The notes: generated by a model not told the origin, from the letters alone. A stretch of 64,000 nt of DNA from Gemmatimonadota bacterium (GCA_022826685.1 JAJDUL010000060.1:51328-115327), one strand, 5' to 3'. Numbered from the stretch's first letter, positions 8,462-17,240 are shown. Numbers and translations: made by a program.

Positions 8462-9470
8462 AGACCTTGTAGTCGGTCGAGTGGCCCGGGTTCACCTTCG
8501 CGGTCGGGTCGATGTGGTGGACTGCGTTGTTCACCGCGATCGCGGCCTCTCCGAAACCGGTCGAGATCAACTCCAGCTTCCCGTCGTAGGTGGCGATGTC
8601 GCCCGCCGCATAGACGCCGGGGATGTTCGTGCGCATGCGCGAGTCCACGACAATGCACCTCTTCCGCAGTTCGAGCCCCCATTCGGCGATCGGCCCGATG
8701 TTCGGAACGAAGCCGATCAGCGCGACGACGTCGTCCACCTCGATTCGCTCCGTTTCCTTCGTCTTCGTGTGCCGGATCGTCGCGGCCTCGACCCGGTCGC
8801 TGCCGTGGATCTCCGTTACGGTGTAGAAGGTGCGGAGCTGCAGTTCGCCCCGTTCATGCGCACCCTCGACCTGCGCGACCGTGCTCTCGTGAGCCCGATA
8901 GCGGTCTGTGCGGTGGATATGCGTGAGTTCACCGGCGATCTCGCGCAGCCCCCAACTCCAGTCGAATGCGGAGTCGCCCCCGCCGACAAGGAGAACGCGT
9001 TTCCCGCGGAACATCTCTGGCTCTTTCACGTTCGTCACGAGGCCCCGGTTCAGGAACTCATCCCACCCCGGCACGCGCAGCGTCCGGCTCTTGAAAGCGC
9101 CCTTGCCCCCGGCAATGACGACGGTGCGCGTGGGCCGCGGCCCCTTGTTCGTGCGAAGATCGAAGCCGCCGTTCCCCGGATTGAGTTCGAGGACGCGCTC
9201 CTCGAGGCAGACCTCCGCGTCGAACTGCAGGCCCTGCGTGACGAGTTCCCGCGCGAGATCCTTGGCGAGCACCCGGGGGAAGCCGGCGACGTCGAAGACA
9301 TCCTTCTCGGGGTACAGCGCCGTCAGCTGACCTCCGAGTTCGGGGAGGACATCAATGATGCGGGCCGAGACGCCGCGCATGCCGGCATAGAACGATCCGT
9401 AGAGTCCGGTCGGACCGCCGCCGATGATCGTTATGTCGACCGTTTCGTTCTTCAAACCCGAACCGTTCAA
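8454..9470 (-). CDS. Ferredoxin--NADP reductase (thioredoxin-reductase-like type)
   Basis: FAD/NADPH oxidoreductase of 338 residues that transfers electrons between NADPH and ferredoxin or flavodoxin. The FAD Rossmann motif is IGGGPTGLYGSFYAG (about 15-29) and the NADPH-binding motif is VGGGDSAFDW (about 163-172). The FAD-binding C-terminal motif YAAGDIATYDGK is near 286-297. The redox CxxC of thioredoxin reductase is missing, and LPELGGQLTALYPEKDVFDV is typical of the YumC-type FNR branch. The start is TTG with a weak GGATGG upstream; a second in-frame TTG lies five codons later. It follows the phosphatidyltransferase gene by 15 nt, in an ssb-led operon. Confidence 0.9.
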   Translation of the reverse strand: MNGSGLKNETVDITIIGGGPTGLYGSFYAGMRGVSARIIDVLPELGGQLTALYPEKDVFDVAGFPRVLAKDLARELVTQGLQFDAEVCLEERVLELNPGNGGFDLRTNKGPRPTRTVVIAGGKGAFKSRTLRVPGWDEFLNRGLVTNVKEPEMFRGKRVLLVGGGDSAFDWSWGLREIAGELTHIHRTDRYRAHESTVAQVEGAHERGELQLRTFYTVTEIHGSDRVEAATIRHTKTKETERIEVDDVVALIGFVPNIGPIAEWGLELRKRCIVVDSRMRTNIPGVYAAGDIATYDGKLELISTGFGEAAIAVNNAVHHIDPTAKVNPGHSTDYKVFK

Positions 9471-9485
9471 GCCATCCGGCGATCG

Positions 9486-10145
9486 TCAGGTCGCGCTCTT
9501 CCACTTCCGCCGGAGGCAGTGAGTTCCGTAATCGATGATCGCCCATGCCGACGTCACGCCGACGAGCAAAACGAGTGCGGGAACATACCGAGGGTTGAAA
9601 ATGAGGGCGAGCAGCGTGAGAAACTGCAGGCCGGTCGCGATTTTTCCCGGCCACCGGGGCCTGAAGGGGATGATGATGGAGACGAGCCGGGCCAGGAGAT
9701 AGCACCCGGCGGTATAGAGATCCCTGAGGATCAGGATCAGGAACGACACCGCGTCGAGCCCGCCCGCCGCCAGGAAGCCGGAGAGAGCGAGCAGGACGAA
9801 GAGCTTGTCGCAGAGCGGGTCGAGCAGGAGTCCGACCTGTGAGCGCGTCCCGCTCACCCGGGCGATGAACCCATCGAGGACGTCCGTCGCGCCGGCCGTG
9901 GCTACGAGCACGGCCATCATGCCGGGGTCCGAGACCACGATGAAGGCGAGGCCGAGCGGTATGCGGCTCAGGGACAGAAGATTCGACAGGGTCAGAAACC
10001 CCGGATCGTGTGTCTGTATCGGATGCCTCCGCTTCGAGCTGGTGGACGGACCCGCCCCACGCACGGGAAGATGCACGTTCCTGGGGCGGGTCTCCAGTGC
10101 GCCGGCGAGCGTCGCCGATGGCTCGCCGATTGCGGCGCGGTGCAC
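9486..10145 (-). CDS. CDP-alcohol phosphatidyltransferase
   Basis: Integral membrane enzyme that transfers a phosphatidyl group from CDP-diacylglycerol to an alcohol in phospholipid synthesis. The family motif D-G-x2-A-R-x8-G-x3-D-x3-D is complete: DGFIARVSG and, eight residues after the Arg, GLLLDPLCDK. The conserved N-terminal LTLSNLLSLSRIPLG starts near residue 50, and hydrophobic helices follow. The first 49 residues look non-native, so the true start may be an internal GTG, for example at 10064 (about 192 residues). The GTG at 10145 has no good Shine-Dalgarno but lies 5 nt from the ssb stop. Phosphatidylglycerophosphate synthase is a likely activity, but the alcohol acceptor cannot be decided. 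Confidence 0.85.
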   Translation of the reverse strand: MHRAAIGEPSATLAGALETRPRNVHLPVRGAGPSTSSKRRHPIQTHDPGFLTLSNLLSLSRIPLGLAFIVVSDPGMMAVLVATAGATDVLDGFIARVSGTRSQVGLLLDPLCDKLFVLLALSGFLAAGGLDAVSFLILILRDLYTAGCYLLARLVSIIIPFRPRWPGKIATGLQFLTLLALIFNPRYVPALVLLVGVTSAWAIIDYGTHCLRRKWKSAT

Positions 10146-10150
10146 GAGGT

Positions 10151-10519
10151 CTACTGCGGAAGTTCGGCGCTGTCGGCCGCCGCGTCGTCCGGTCGCGGAT
10201 CCAGCATCACCATGTCCTCCACGACCACGTCCACGGTGGGGATCGCGATTCCGTCACGCTCGAACGACCCGTACTCGAGATGGCCCTCGACGTAGAGGCG
10301 CGAACCCTTGTGCACATACTCGCCGACGGTCTCGGCCTGACGACGCCAGAAGGTGAGCCGGTGCCAGTCGGTACGACGCTGGGTCTCCCCGTTCTTGCGG
10401 AACACGCGGTTGGTCGCGAGCGACAGATGTGCGACGGCGGTGCCGGAAGCGGTCTCGCGCACATCGGGGTCGCTGCCGGCGTTCCCGACGAGAATGACCC
10501 GGTTCACGGTTCTCGACAT
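10151..10519 (-). CDS. ssb: Single-stranded DNA-binding protein
   Basis: OB-fold SSB of 122 residues, with the classic beginning MSRTVNRVILVGNAGSDPDV and the core segment YVHKGSRLYVEGHLEYGSFE. The start at 10519 has a strong AAAGGAGAGG Shine-Dalgarno 4-5 nt upstream. The frame extends further upstream without conserved sequence. The C-terminus after the OB domain is short (about 20 residues) and ends in AELPQ rather than the acidic D-D-D-I-P-F-type tip through which major SSBs recruit partners. It may therefore be a secondary SSB or a lineage variant. It heads a minus-strand operon with the phosphatidyltransferase and the ferredoxin-NADP reductase. Confidence 0.93.
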   Translation of the reverse strand: MSRTVNRVILVGNAGSDPDVRETASGTAVAHLSLATNRVFRKNGETQRRTDWHRLTFWRRQAETVGEYVHKGSRLYVEGHLEYGSFERDGIAIPTVDVVVEDMVMLDPRPDDAAADSAELPQ

Positions 10520-10666
10520 GGTTCCTCTCCTTTGTGATGCGTGAGTGGGCGCAGCAAGGCACGCGAATCTTCGGTACGGGGAGGTCACCTCAAACCGCAT
10601 CTCCCCCACCGCCCGAGCTGGCGCGTTCCTCCTTGACGCCGCGACCGGAAATGGGTCTGCTCAGGG

Positions 10667-11650
10667 ATGATCCGGACGGACCTCACTTCCGACGCCGCAC
10701 GCACCCGGGCCCGACGGGGCCTGGTCCTGATTGCCTGCGCGATCGTCCTTTCGGCCGCGATCTCCGTCGTCGAGCTCATCGTCCGCGCGACGCTCGAGGG
10801 CCCGCGAATCACGGCGCTGGCCCATTCGGCGGAGGGGCTCGGGCCGGGTTCCGCGGTCTGGGTGGCGGGGAGGTCGGTGGGGCGCGTGCTGTCGGTCTCC
10901 TTCCAGCCCCCCGAAGAGAGCGACCGCGATGGGCCGTTCGAGAGCCATGTCATCATCGACGCCGTCATCGACCGGGTCGCCGAGCCCATCCTGCGGGCGG
11001 ATGCCACCGCCGATGTCCGGCCGTCGGATCTGGTCGCGCCCGTCGTCCTCTCCGTGAACCCGGGTTCAGGCTCCGCGCCCCCCTGGAATTACGCGGACAC
11101 CCTGCGCGCTTCCGGTCCGCCGATCGATCCGGAGACGGTCATGGCGCTGTCGGATTCGCTGCTACAGGCGGTGCGCACGCTCGAAGTCGACGCCTCCGAG
11201 GCGCGGGACGTGCTCGGTTCGGATCAGGGCTCGCTCGCCCGCTTTCGCGAGGATCCGGGCACGCTCGCCGGACTGCAAGGCAGTCTCGAGTCGCTGGCGG
11301 AACTGCTCGAGAGAGACCTTCAGCGCTCCTCTCTCGTCGGGCTCGCGACGGACACGCTGGTGAGCGCGGCCGCGCGACGGGTGCAGGGACGGCTCGCGAC
11401 CTGGGAGGCCGCCCCCCAAATGGCGAGCGCCGTTCAGAATCTCGAAGCCACGCTCGAGGCGCTGGACGCGGCGATGTCGCGACTCTCGGCGATCACCGAG
11501 CGGCTGCACCGCGGTGAGGGGACCGCGGGCCGGGCGCTGATGGATGAGGAAATCCGACGCCAACTCGCCGCCCTCCGCACCGCGGCCGCCGGGCTGGCGG
11601 AAGATCTCGGCTACAACCCCTCGCGCTGGCTGCGCGTCCGCATCTTCTAG
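10667..11650 (+). CDS. MCE/MlaD-family protein
   Basis: Membrane-anchored MCE-domain protein of 327 residues, likely in lipid transport across the periplasm. One N-terminal membrane helix (about 19-41) leads into the MCE beta-barrel, with the pattern LGPGSAVWVAGRSVGRVLSV (about 58-77). An alpha-helical tail follows, and near the end comes the RGEGTAGRALMDEE motif common in MlaD/PqiB-type proteins before a short C-terminus. The usual MlaE permease and MlaF ATPase are not adjacent: the upstream gene is the divergent ssb and the downstream gene is convergent. A TTGACG at 10633 with a weak -10 at 10656 may be its promoter. Partner components are presumably elsewhere. Confidence 0.8.
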   Translation: MIRTDLTSDAARTRARRGLVLIACAIVLSAAISVVELIVRATLEGPRITALAHSAEGLGPGSAVWVAGRSVGRVLSVSFQPPEESDRDGPFESHVIIDAVIDRVAEPILRADATADVRPSDLVAPVVLSVNPGSGSAPPWNYADTLRASGPPIDPETVMALSDSLLQAVRTLEVDASEARDVLGSDQGSLARFREDPGTLAGLQGSLESLAELLERDLQRSSLVGLATDTLVSAAARRVQGRLATWEAAPQMASAVQNLEATLEALDAAMSRLSAITERLHRGEGTAGRALMDEEIRRQLAALRTAAAGLAEDLGYNPSRWLRVRIF

Positions 11651-11675
11651 CCCGCGTCTTCCAGCCCCCGGCTTC

Positions 11676-12029
11676 CTAGATCCTCCGCTTCGGCAGGCCG
11701 CCGTGGACGGCGAACTTGAGCAGTTCCGTCTTCCTGCCGCGCTTTCGGCGAATCCCGATGATGACATGGTCGACGACCTGGTCGCGGTCCTCGATGGAAA
11801 CCGCCACATCGACGGACCCATCCGCAGCCGTGATCCGCGTCCGCACGGATCGGCCGGGTTCCGCGTCCGCCGTGCGCGCCGGATTGCGGCACAGCGTGCG
11901 GGAGGAGCGGCGCCCGCCGGGCACCGGCCGCGACAACTTCAACAGACGGAACCAGTCGGGCTGATAGCTTATCCGCCAGAGATTGCCGAGCTGGTCGAGT
12001 CCCCTTCCTTCGCGATTGTGTCTGGCCAT
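11676..12029 (-). CDS. Conserved small basic protein of unknown function
   Basis: A 117-residue basic protein starting MARHNREGRGLDQLGN and containing WRISYQPDWFRLLKLSR and TLCRNPAR. I recall similar short proteins with an ISYQPDW motif in Gemmatimonadota genomes, without an assigned function. No signal peptide or membrane segment is seen. The ATG at 12029 is preferred because conserved-looking sequence begins there; the frame stays open to 12146 with unconvincing residues. It is convergent with the MCE gene and divergent from rho. No clear Shine-Dalgarno precedes it. Confidence 0.6.
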   Translation of the reverse strand: MARHNREGRGLDQLGNLWRISYQPDWFRLLKLSRPVPGGRRSSRTLCRNPARTADAEPGRSVRTRITAADGSVDVAVSIEDRDQVVDHVIIGIRRKRGRKTELLKFAVHGGLPKRRI

Positions 12030-12071
12030 CCGGCGCTCGAGGGTCGCAGTTATCGTTGAGGCGCGGTCGCC

Positions 12072-12100
12072 TTGACCGTGCCCGGCGGCACCATTATGGT
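12072..12100 (+). promoter_or_regulatory. Predicted sigma-70-type promoter of rho
   Basis: TTGACC (12072-12077) and TATGGT (12095-12100) are separated by exactly 17 nt, upstream of rho. The expected transcription start is near 12107, giving a leader of about 107 nt before the ATG at 12214. Consensus match only; not experimentally supported. Confidence 0.6.
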
Positions 12101-12105
12101 CGGTG

Positions 12106-12177
12106 GGTCCACCTCGGACCACATCCCCCGGCCGCAAGCAGGACACCTCACGAACCGATCATGCCGCACGCGGCATG
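12106..12177 (+). promoter_or_regulatory. Structured rho leader (two hairpins)
   Basis: The predicted rho 5' leader begins with a GGTCC/GGACC hairpin (12106-12120), continues through a C-rich stretch, and holds a perfect dyad CATGCCGC-AC-GCGGCATG at 12160-12177. C-rich unstructured RNA followed by hairpins is what Rho-dependent autoregulation of rho would use in other bacteria. That role is inference here. Confidence 0.4.
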
Positions 12178-12213
12178 GCTGCAGCCCGGCTCACTCTCTT
12201 CCGGAGGAAGGCG

Positions 12214-13464
12214 ATGGACATCGCCGAACTCAAGTCGAAGTCGATCGGCGAACTTCATGACATGGCCGAAGAACTCGACATTCACAACTTTTCGGGCCTT
12301 CGAAAACAGGACCTGATCTTTCGGATCGAGCAGAATCTCCTCGATTCCGACATCGTCCTCCGGGGCGAGGGCGTCCTCGAGATTCTGCCGGAAGGTTACG
12401 GCTTTCTGAGGAGCCAGGACTGGAACTACCTGTACGGCCCGGACGACATCTACGTCTCCCCGTCGCAGATCAAGCGCTTCGACATGCGGACGGGGGACAC
12501 GATCCAGGGCCGCGTGCGGCCGCCGAAGGAGGGAGAGCGCTACCTCGCCCTGCTGAAGGTGGAGACGCTGAACGGCGTGGACCCGGACAAGGCGAAACAC
12601 CGGATCGCGTTCGACAACCTCCGGCCGCGCTATCCGGAGGAACGGCTCGTCCTCGAGCAGGAAGACGGCGACGTGTCGATGCGGATTCTCGACCTCATCG
12701 CGCCGATCGGTAAGGGGCAGCGCAGCCTCATCGTTTCGCCGCCAAAGGCCGGGAAGACGATCCTGCTGCAGAAGATCGCGAACGCGATCGTCGAGAACCA
12801 GCCGGACGCGAAGGTGATCGTACTCCTCATCGACGAGCGGCCCGAAGAGGTCACGGACATGGAGGAGAACGTTCCGGCCGAGATCATCTCATCCACCTTC
12901 GATGAACCCGCGGACCGCCATACGCAGGTGGCGGAGATGGTGATCGAGAAGGCGAAGCGGCTCGTCGAATACCAGCACGATGTCGTGGTGCTCCTCGACT
13001 CGATCACGCGCCTCGCGCGGGCCTACAACACGACGGTCCCCCACTCGGGCAAGATCCTCTCCGGCGGCGTGGATGCGAACGCGCTCCACAGGCCCAAGCG
13101 CTTCTTCGGCGCGGCGCGGAACATCGAAGAGGGCGGCAGCCTCACGATCATCGCGACGGCCCTGATCGAGACGGGCAGCCGGATGGACGAGGTCATCTTC
13201 GAGGAGTTCAAGGGCACGGGGAACAGCGAGGTTCTCCTGGACCGCCAGATCTCCGACAAGCGGATCTATCCCGCGATCGACCTCAACCGCTCGAGCACGC
13301 GCAAGGAGGAACTCCTCCTGAACGAGGTCGAACTCAACCGGATGTACCTGCTGCGGAACTTCCTCTCCGACATGCCGCCGGCCGAGGCGATTCAGTTCAT
13401 GATCGAGCGGCTGCAGCGCACGGAAACGAATCAGGAGTTCCTCGACTCGATGGCCGGCGGATAG
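12214..13464 (+). CDS. rho: Transcription termination factor Rho
   Basis: Hexameric RNA helicase that terminates transcription, 416 residues. It shows the N-terminal Rho_N helical domain ([20 protein letters not shown], about 1-45) and the cold-shock-like RNA-binding domain ([14 protein letters not shown], about 50-120). The RecA-type ATPase has P-loop [12 protein letters not shown] (about 174-185) and Walker [17 protein letters not shown] (about 255-270). The R-loop/Q-loop region [20 protein letters not shown] is intact. The start at 12214 has GGAGGAAG 3-10 nt upstream; the open frame upstream (from 12103) lacks family sequence. No long N-terminal insertion of the kind seen in Actinobacteria is present. 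It is transcribed alone from its own promoter. Confidence 0.98.
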   Translation: MDIAELKSKSIGELHDMAEELDIHNFSGLRKQDLIFRIEQNLLDSDIVLRGEGVLEILPEGYGFLRSQDWNYLYGPDDIYVSPSQIKRFDMRTGDTIQGRVRPPKEGERYLALLKVETLNGVDPDKAKHRIAFDNLRPRYPEERLVLEQEDGDVSMRILDLIAPIGKGQRSLIVSPPKAGKTILLQKIANAIVENQPDAKVIVLLIDERPEEVTDMEENVPAEIISSTFDEPADRHTQVAEMVIEKAKRLVEYQHDVVVLLDSITRLARAYNTTVPHSGKILSGGVDANALHRPKRFFGAARNIEEGGSLTIIATALIETGSRMDEVIFEEFKGTGNSEVLLDRQISDKRIYPAIDLNRSSTRKEELLLNEVELNRMYLLRNFLSDMPPAEAIQFMIERLQRTETNQEFLDSMAGG

Positions 13465-13491
13465 CCGGCCCCGCAGCTCGCTCGCGCCGTC

Positions 13492-16314
13492 TCACGGCGC
13501 CTGCAGCCAGCGGTCTTCCAGCACCTCCAGGAGCGCCGAGCGCGTGGCCTCCCCCACCGTCAGCGTCACGCGGTACATGCCCGGGGACACGGGCGGTCCG
13601 GCCCCGCCCTGATTCTGGAGGCCCGGGTTCATGCGCAGATCCCAGGCGACGCGGTTCAGGCCCGGCCGGCCGGTCCCCTCGAGGTCGCGCACGACTCTCC
13701 CCGTGGCGAGTTCCGAGACCTCGATCGACACGTCGGCCGGAGCGCCCAGGTAGTACTGGATCATCGTACCGGCGGGGGCGCTCTCGCCCGTCCAGTTCTT
13801 GTCGCCGGTGAGGGAGCGGCGGCGCTGGATGTCGTTCTTCCAGAGGACGGCTGGACGCGGGTCGAAGAGGTGTGCGTCGCTCGCCTGGATGCTGTCGGTC
13901 ATCGCCTGGAGGGCCGTGACGTCGTCGAGCACGTAGATGCTGCGGCCGTGTGTCGCGAGCACGAGGTCGTTCTCGCGGGGGTGGACGAGCACGTCGTCGA
14001 TGCGGACCACGGGCAGGTCCGGCATGAAATCGTGCCACGTGCCGCCCTCATCGAGCGAGACGTGGAAGCCGAACTCCGTGCCGACATAGAGGAGACGGGG
14101 ATTCCGGGGGTCCTGGCGGACCGTGTTCACGTTTCCGAACGAGGGCAGATTCGACGTGATGTCCTCCCACGTCGCGCCGTAGTCGCGGGTCACGTACACG
14201 TAGGGGCGCAGGTCGTCGTTCTTGTGCCCGTCGATCGAGACGTACGCGGTCGCCGCGTCCACGTGCGAGGCTTCCACCCGGGACACGTAGTGCCGCGTCG
14301 TACCGCCGGGGAGATTCCGGCTCACCTCGGTCCAGGTCGCCCCGCCGTCGCGGCTCACCTGGATGTTCCCGTCGTCGGTCCCGGCCCAGAGAACGCCCGG
14401 GACGATGGGCGACTCGGCGATGGACGTCATGCTGCCCCACATCGAGACGCCGTCGTTGCGCGACAGGGTGCACTCCGTCCCGCGCTCGAACTGGTTGCAG
14501 CGCGGGATGCGGTTGGCCACCCCCATCAGGACCTCGGCGTCCCGATCGATGTCCTTCGAGAGGTCCGGGCTCATCGTCCACGTCTCTCCCCGGTCGCGCG
14601 ACGTGAAGAAGCGGTTGCCGCCCGCATGCAGCGTGCGCGGGTTGTGCGGGGAGAGGAGGAAAGGCGTATTCCAGTTCCACCGGATCCCGGTGTCCGGCGA
14701 CGGGGCGGGGGCGATGTTCGTGTCCGCCGGATCGTCCTCATCCGGAGCCTGGGGGGTGATGGGGCGCGTGACGCCCTCCCGCAGATCCACGCGCCGCAGA
14801 CGCCCGTTCTGCGATTCGACGAACACGATCGCCGGGTCCGTCGGGTCCACCTGCGTGTAGAACCCGTCCCCGCCGCCGACCCGATACCAGTCCTCCGAGA
14901 GAATCGGCCCCGAGCGCACGGAGCTCGGCCCGCACCAGCTTCCGTTGTCCTGAAGGCCCGTACACACGTAGTAGGGGCGCCGCATGTCCACGGAGGCGTG
15001 ATAGGGCTGCCCGACGGCCCACGGCCGCAGCGCCTCCCAGGTCTCGCCCTGATCCCAGCTGACATCGACCGACCCGTCGTTGCCGATCACGAGGTGATCG
15101 TGGTCGGCCGGATTGATCCAGACGGCGTGCTGATCGACGTGACCGTACCCGCTCAGCACCTCCCAGGTGCGGCCGCCGTCGCGCGACTTCGACACCCGCT
15201 GATCCACGGTATAGACCAGATCCGGATCCTCGGGGGAGACGCGGATCTGGCTGAAGTACATGGGGCGTCCGTTCTCGTTGCTCCGGAACTCCCACGTGCG
15301 GCCCTTGTCCGCCGAGCGCCAGACCCCGGACCATTGCGGGTCGGGAGGGAGGGAATCGACTCTCGCGAGCCGGCGCCATTCGTCCTGCTCCTCCTCGGAG
15401 AGCGGCGCCTCCCGGTCCGCGGCGACTTCGATCTGGGCGTAGACGACGTCGGGATCGGCGGGCGTCATGGCGAGCGCGATGCGGCCCAGCGTGCCGGCGG
15501 GCAGTCCGCCTCCCTCGACGGGCGACCAGCTCTCTCCGCCGTCCCCGGACCGCCAGATTCCGCTTCCCGGCCCTCCGCCGACGAAACAGCACACGTTGCG
15601 TCGACGCTGATAGGTGGAGGCGAACAGGACGTCGGGATTCGACGGGTCCATGACGAGATCCGTCGCACCGGTGTCCTCATCCACCGCGAGGACGTGGCGC
15701 CAGCTCTCTCCTCCGTCGCTGGACTTGAAGACGCCGCGCTCGGCGTTCGGGCCGAAGAGATGGCCGACCGCGGCTACCCACACGACATCCGGATTCGTCG
15801 GGTGGACGAGGACGCGCGCGATGCTCTGCGTCTCCCGGAGTCCCATGTGCGCGAACGTGGCGCCGCCGTCGGTGCTCTTGTAGACCCCGTAACCGAACGA
15901 CGAGCTTTGTCGGTTGTTCGCCTCCCCCGTGCCCACGTAGAGGACTTCCGGATCGGAGGGCGCGAGGGCGAGGGCGCCGATGGAGTGCGTCTCGTGGCTG
16001 TCGAAGATCGATTCGAATGTCGTCCCGTTGTTCGTCGTCTTCCACAGACCGCCGGTCGCGAAGCCGACGTAGAAGATCCGCGTGTCCTCGGGGTGGACCG
16101 CGAGGTCGTCGACGCGACCGCCCTGCTCCGTCGGGCCGATGGACCGCCACCGGAACCCCTGGAGCAGCGGGTGCCCGGGGGCGTTGATGACGGCCTCCGC
16201 GTCTTCATCCCGCGCTCCGTCCTGGGCATGGGCGGGCGCTGACGGCGCAAGTACGGCCGCAAGGAGCGCGAGTACGATCGTCGGGGGGGCGCAGGTGCGC
16301 GATGCGTATGGCAT
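13492..16314 (-). CDS. Secreted VPS10/sortilin-type Asp-box beta-propeller protein
   Basis: Exported protein of about 940 residues. A Sec signal peptide (MPYASRTCAPPTIVLALLAA to a likely AHAQ cleavage site, about 31) precedes a long run of Asp-box (BNR) repeats. At least nine are readable, for example SSDGGESW, SGDGGESW, SADKGRTW, SKSRDGGRTW, SWDQGETW, SRDRGETW, SRDGGATW, TRDYGATW and SLDEGGTW. These build the ten-bladed propeller of VPS10/sortilin-like and photosystem-stability-like proteins. The C-terminal 150 residues form a beta-rich domain. Databases often call such proteins glycosyl hydrolase, but no catalytic site is visible; binding or scaffolding is equally possible. The start at 16314 has AGAAGG 5 nt upstream, and a good promoter lies just before it. 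Confidence 0.85.
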   Translation of the reverse strand: MPYASRTCAPPTIVLALLAAVLAPSAPAHAQDGARDEDAEAVINAPGHPLLQGFRWRSIGPTEQGGRVDDLAVHPEDTRIFYVGFATGGLWKTTNNGTTFESIFDSHETHSIGALALAPSDPEVLYVGTGEANNRQSSSFGYGVYKSTDGGATFAHMGLRETQSIARVLVHPTNPDVVWVAAVGHLFGPNAERGVFKSSDGGESWRHVLAVDEDTGATDLVMDPSNPDVLFASTYQRRRNVCCFVGGGPGSGIWRSGDGGESWSPVEGGGLPAGTLGRIALAMTPADPDVVYAQIEVAADREAPLSEEEQDEWRRLARVDSLPPDPQWSGVWRSADKGRTWEFRSNENGRPMYFSQIRVSPEDPDLVYTVDQRVSKSRDGGRTWEVLSGYGHVDQHAVWINPADHDHLVIGNDGSVDVSWDQGETWEALRPWAVGQPYHASVDMRRPYYVCTGLQDNGSWCGPSSVRSGPILSEDWYRVGGGDGFYTQVDPTDPAIVFVESQNGRLRRVDLREGVTRPITPQAPDEDDPADTNIAPAPSPDTGIRWNWNTPFLLSPHNPRTLHAGGNRFFTSRDRGETWTMSPDLSKDIDRDAEVLMGVANRIPRCNQFERGTECTLSRNDGVSMWGSMTSIAESPIVPGVLWAGTDDGNIQVSRDGGATWTEVSRNLPGGTTRHYVSRVEASHVDAATAYVSIDGHKNDDLRPYVYVTRDYGATWEDITSNLPSFGNVNTVRQDPRNPRLLYVGTEFGFHVSLDEGGTWHDFMPDLPVVRIDDVLVHPRENDLVLATHGRSIYVLDDVTALQAMTDSIQASDAHLFDPRPAVLWKNDIQRRRSLTGDKNWTGESAPAGTMIQYYLGAPADVSIEVSELATGRVVRDLEGTGRPGLNRVAWDLRMNPGLQNQGGAGPPVSPGMYRVTLTVGEATRSALLEVLEDRWLQAP

Positions 16315-16353
16315 GGAGCCTTCTCTCGGTGCGGATCGGGGTGACAGTCCGGC

Positions 16354-16383
16354 ATTATCCGACCGGCGGTCGGAGTCTGTCAA
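16354..16383 (-). promoter_or_regulatory. Predicted promoter of the Asp-box propeller gene
   Basis: On the minus strand TTGACA (16383-16378) and GATAAT (16359-16354) are 18 nt apart, one of the closest sigma-70 consensus matches in the window. The start codon is at 16314, leaving a leader of about 30 nt that includes the AGAAGG Shine-Dalgarno. Confidence 0.65.
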
Positions 16384-16479
16384 AGCCGGAACCGCGCGGG
16401 GGATCCGCGAGGCGGGCGGCGACTTGCCCGCGAGACCGTTGAAAAGCATGCTGCGGAGTACCGCACGACTGGAGGGTCC

Positions 16480-16725
16480 ATGCCGATATACGAGTACCGG
16501 TGCCGCGAGTGCTCACACGAGTTCGAACTCCTCGTGAGGGGGTCGATGACGCCCGCGTGCGCTTCATGCGGGAGTGCGGAGCTGGACCGACTCATCTCCC
16601 TCCCACGCGTCCACTCCGATGCCCGCAGGGAACGGTCGCTCGCGGCGGCGAAGAAGCGCGACGCGAAGCTCGGGAGTGAACGCACGCGAGCGCAGCGGGA
16701 GTACGAACTGGCCCATAACGACTGA
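16480..16725 (+). CDS. FmdB-family zinc ribbon protein
   Basis: An 81-residue protein beginning MPIYEYRCRECSHEFE, with a second CxxC in ACASCGS. The four cysteines form the zinc ribbon typical of the FmdB/CxxC_CXXC_SSSS regulatory family. The rest is a charged helical tail. A GGAGGG Shine-Dalgarno sits 5 nt before the ATG. It is divergent from the propeller gene. A DNA- or RNA-binding regulatory role is proposed for the family but is not established. Confidence 0.85.
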   Translation: MPIYEYRCRECSHEFELLVRGSMTPACASCGSAELDRLISLPRVHSDARRERSLAAAKKRDAKLGSERTRAQREYELAHND

Positions 16726-16809
16726 TCCCCGCGGGCGGACGCCCCGGGACATGTGAATGCGGCGGATCCGTGAAACGGACGCGCACGGCGAGGTGACGGA
16801 GAGGATGGG

Positions 16810-17205
16810 ATGACGGAGACCTACGCGCAGGCGCTGGCCGAGCACGGAATCGAGGACGTGCAACGCCTCTACCGGCCACTCCTTCGGCGGTTGAAGGCCC
16901 GCGATGCGGGAGCCTACGAGCGTGCCGTCACACGCTACCGGTCGGAGGTGGAAGGCGTGGCGGGGGGCGGAGAGGCGCTGGCGGCGTGGCTTTCCTATGG
17001 GGCGTGGCTCGCTTCCCGCCTGGAGCCCGGGAGCCTCTTCACGATTTCGGAGGAAGGACTCGCGGCGCGCGCGCCGGACCCGTTCCCCACGGGTCCCATG
17101 CTGATCCATCTGCCCGATGCGGCGAACCGCAAGGGCTTCTTGATCGCCATGCCCGCGACACCTTCCGAAGCGCAGCGCGCGACGGCCGACCTGCTGTGTG
17201 AGTAG
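16810..17205 (+). CDS. Hypothetical protein
   Basis: A 131-residue cytoplasmic protein I do not recognise. It is helical at the N-terminus (LAEHGIEDVQRLYRPLLRRL) and has GSLFTISEEGLA and MLIHLPDAANRKGFLIAMP further on. Codon usage matches its neighbours, and GAGAGGATGGG precedes the ATG. It lies between the zinc-ribbon gene and the topoisomerase A gene on the same strand, separated from the latter by a GC-rich hairpin. No function is proposed. Confidence 0.65.
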   Translation: MTETYAQALAEHGIEDVQRLYRPLLRRLKARDAGAYERAVTRYRSEVEGVAGGGEALAAWLSYGAWLASRLEPGSLFTISEEGLAARAPDPFPTGPMLIHLPDAANRKGFLIAMPATPSEAQRATADLLCE

Positions 17206-17212
17206 CACCGGG

Positions 17213-17240
17213 ATCCCGCCGGCCGGGGCCGGCGCGGGAT
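17213..17240 (+). terminator. GC-rich hairpin between orphan gene and topoisomerase gene
   Basis: ATCCCGC-CGGCC (17213-17224) and GGCCGG-CGCGGGAT (17227-17240) form a near-perfect inverted repeat just after the orphan stop codon. No T-tract follows, so an intrinsic terminator is only one option. It could also be a processing or attenuation structure. Confidence 0.35.

Noticed and set aside
11544..12059. A plus-strand frame opposite the small basic protein at 11676-12029
   Set aside because: Composition looks random, and the minus-strand reading contains the recalled ISYQPDW-type motif.
13870..16242. A 790-codon open frame antisense to the Asp-box propeller gene
   Set aside because: Low-complexity Arg/Val/Asp composition and no family motif; the opposite strand has a signal peptide and at least nine Asp-boxes.
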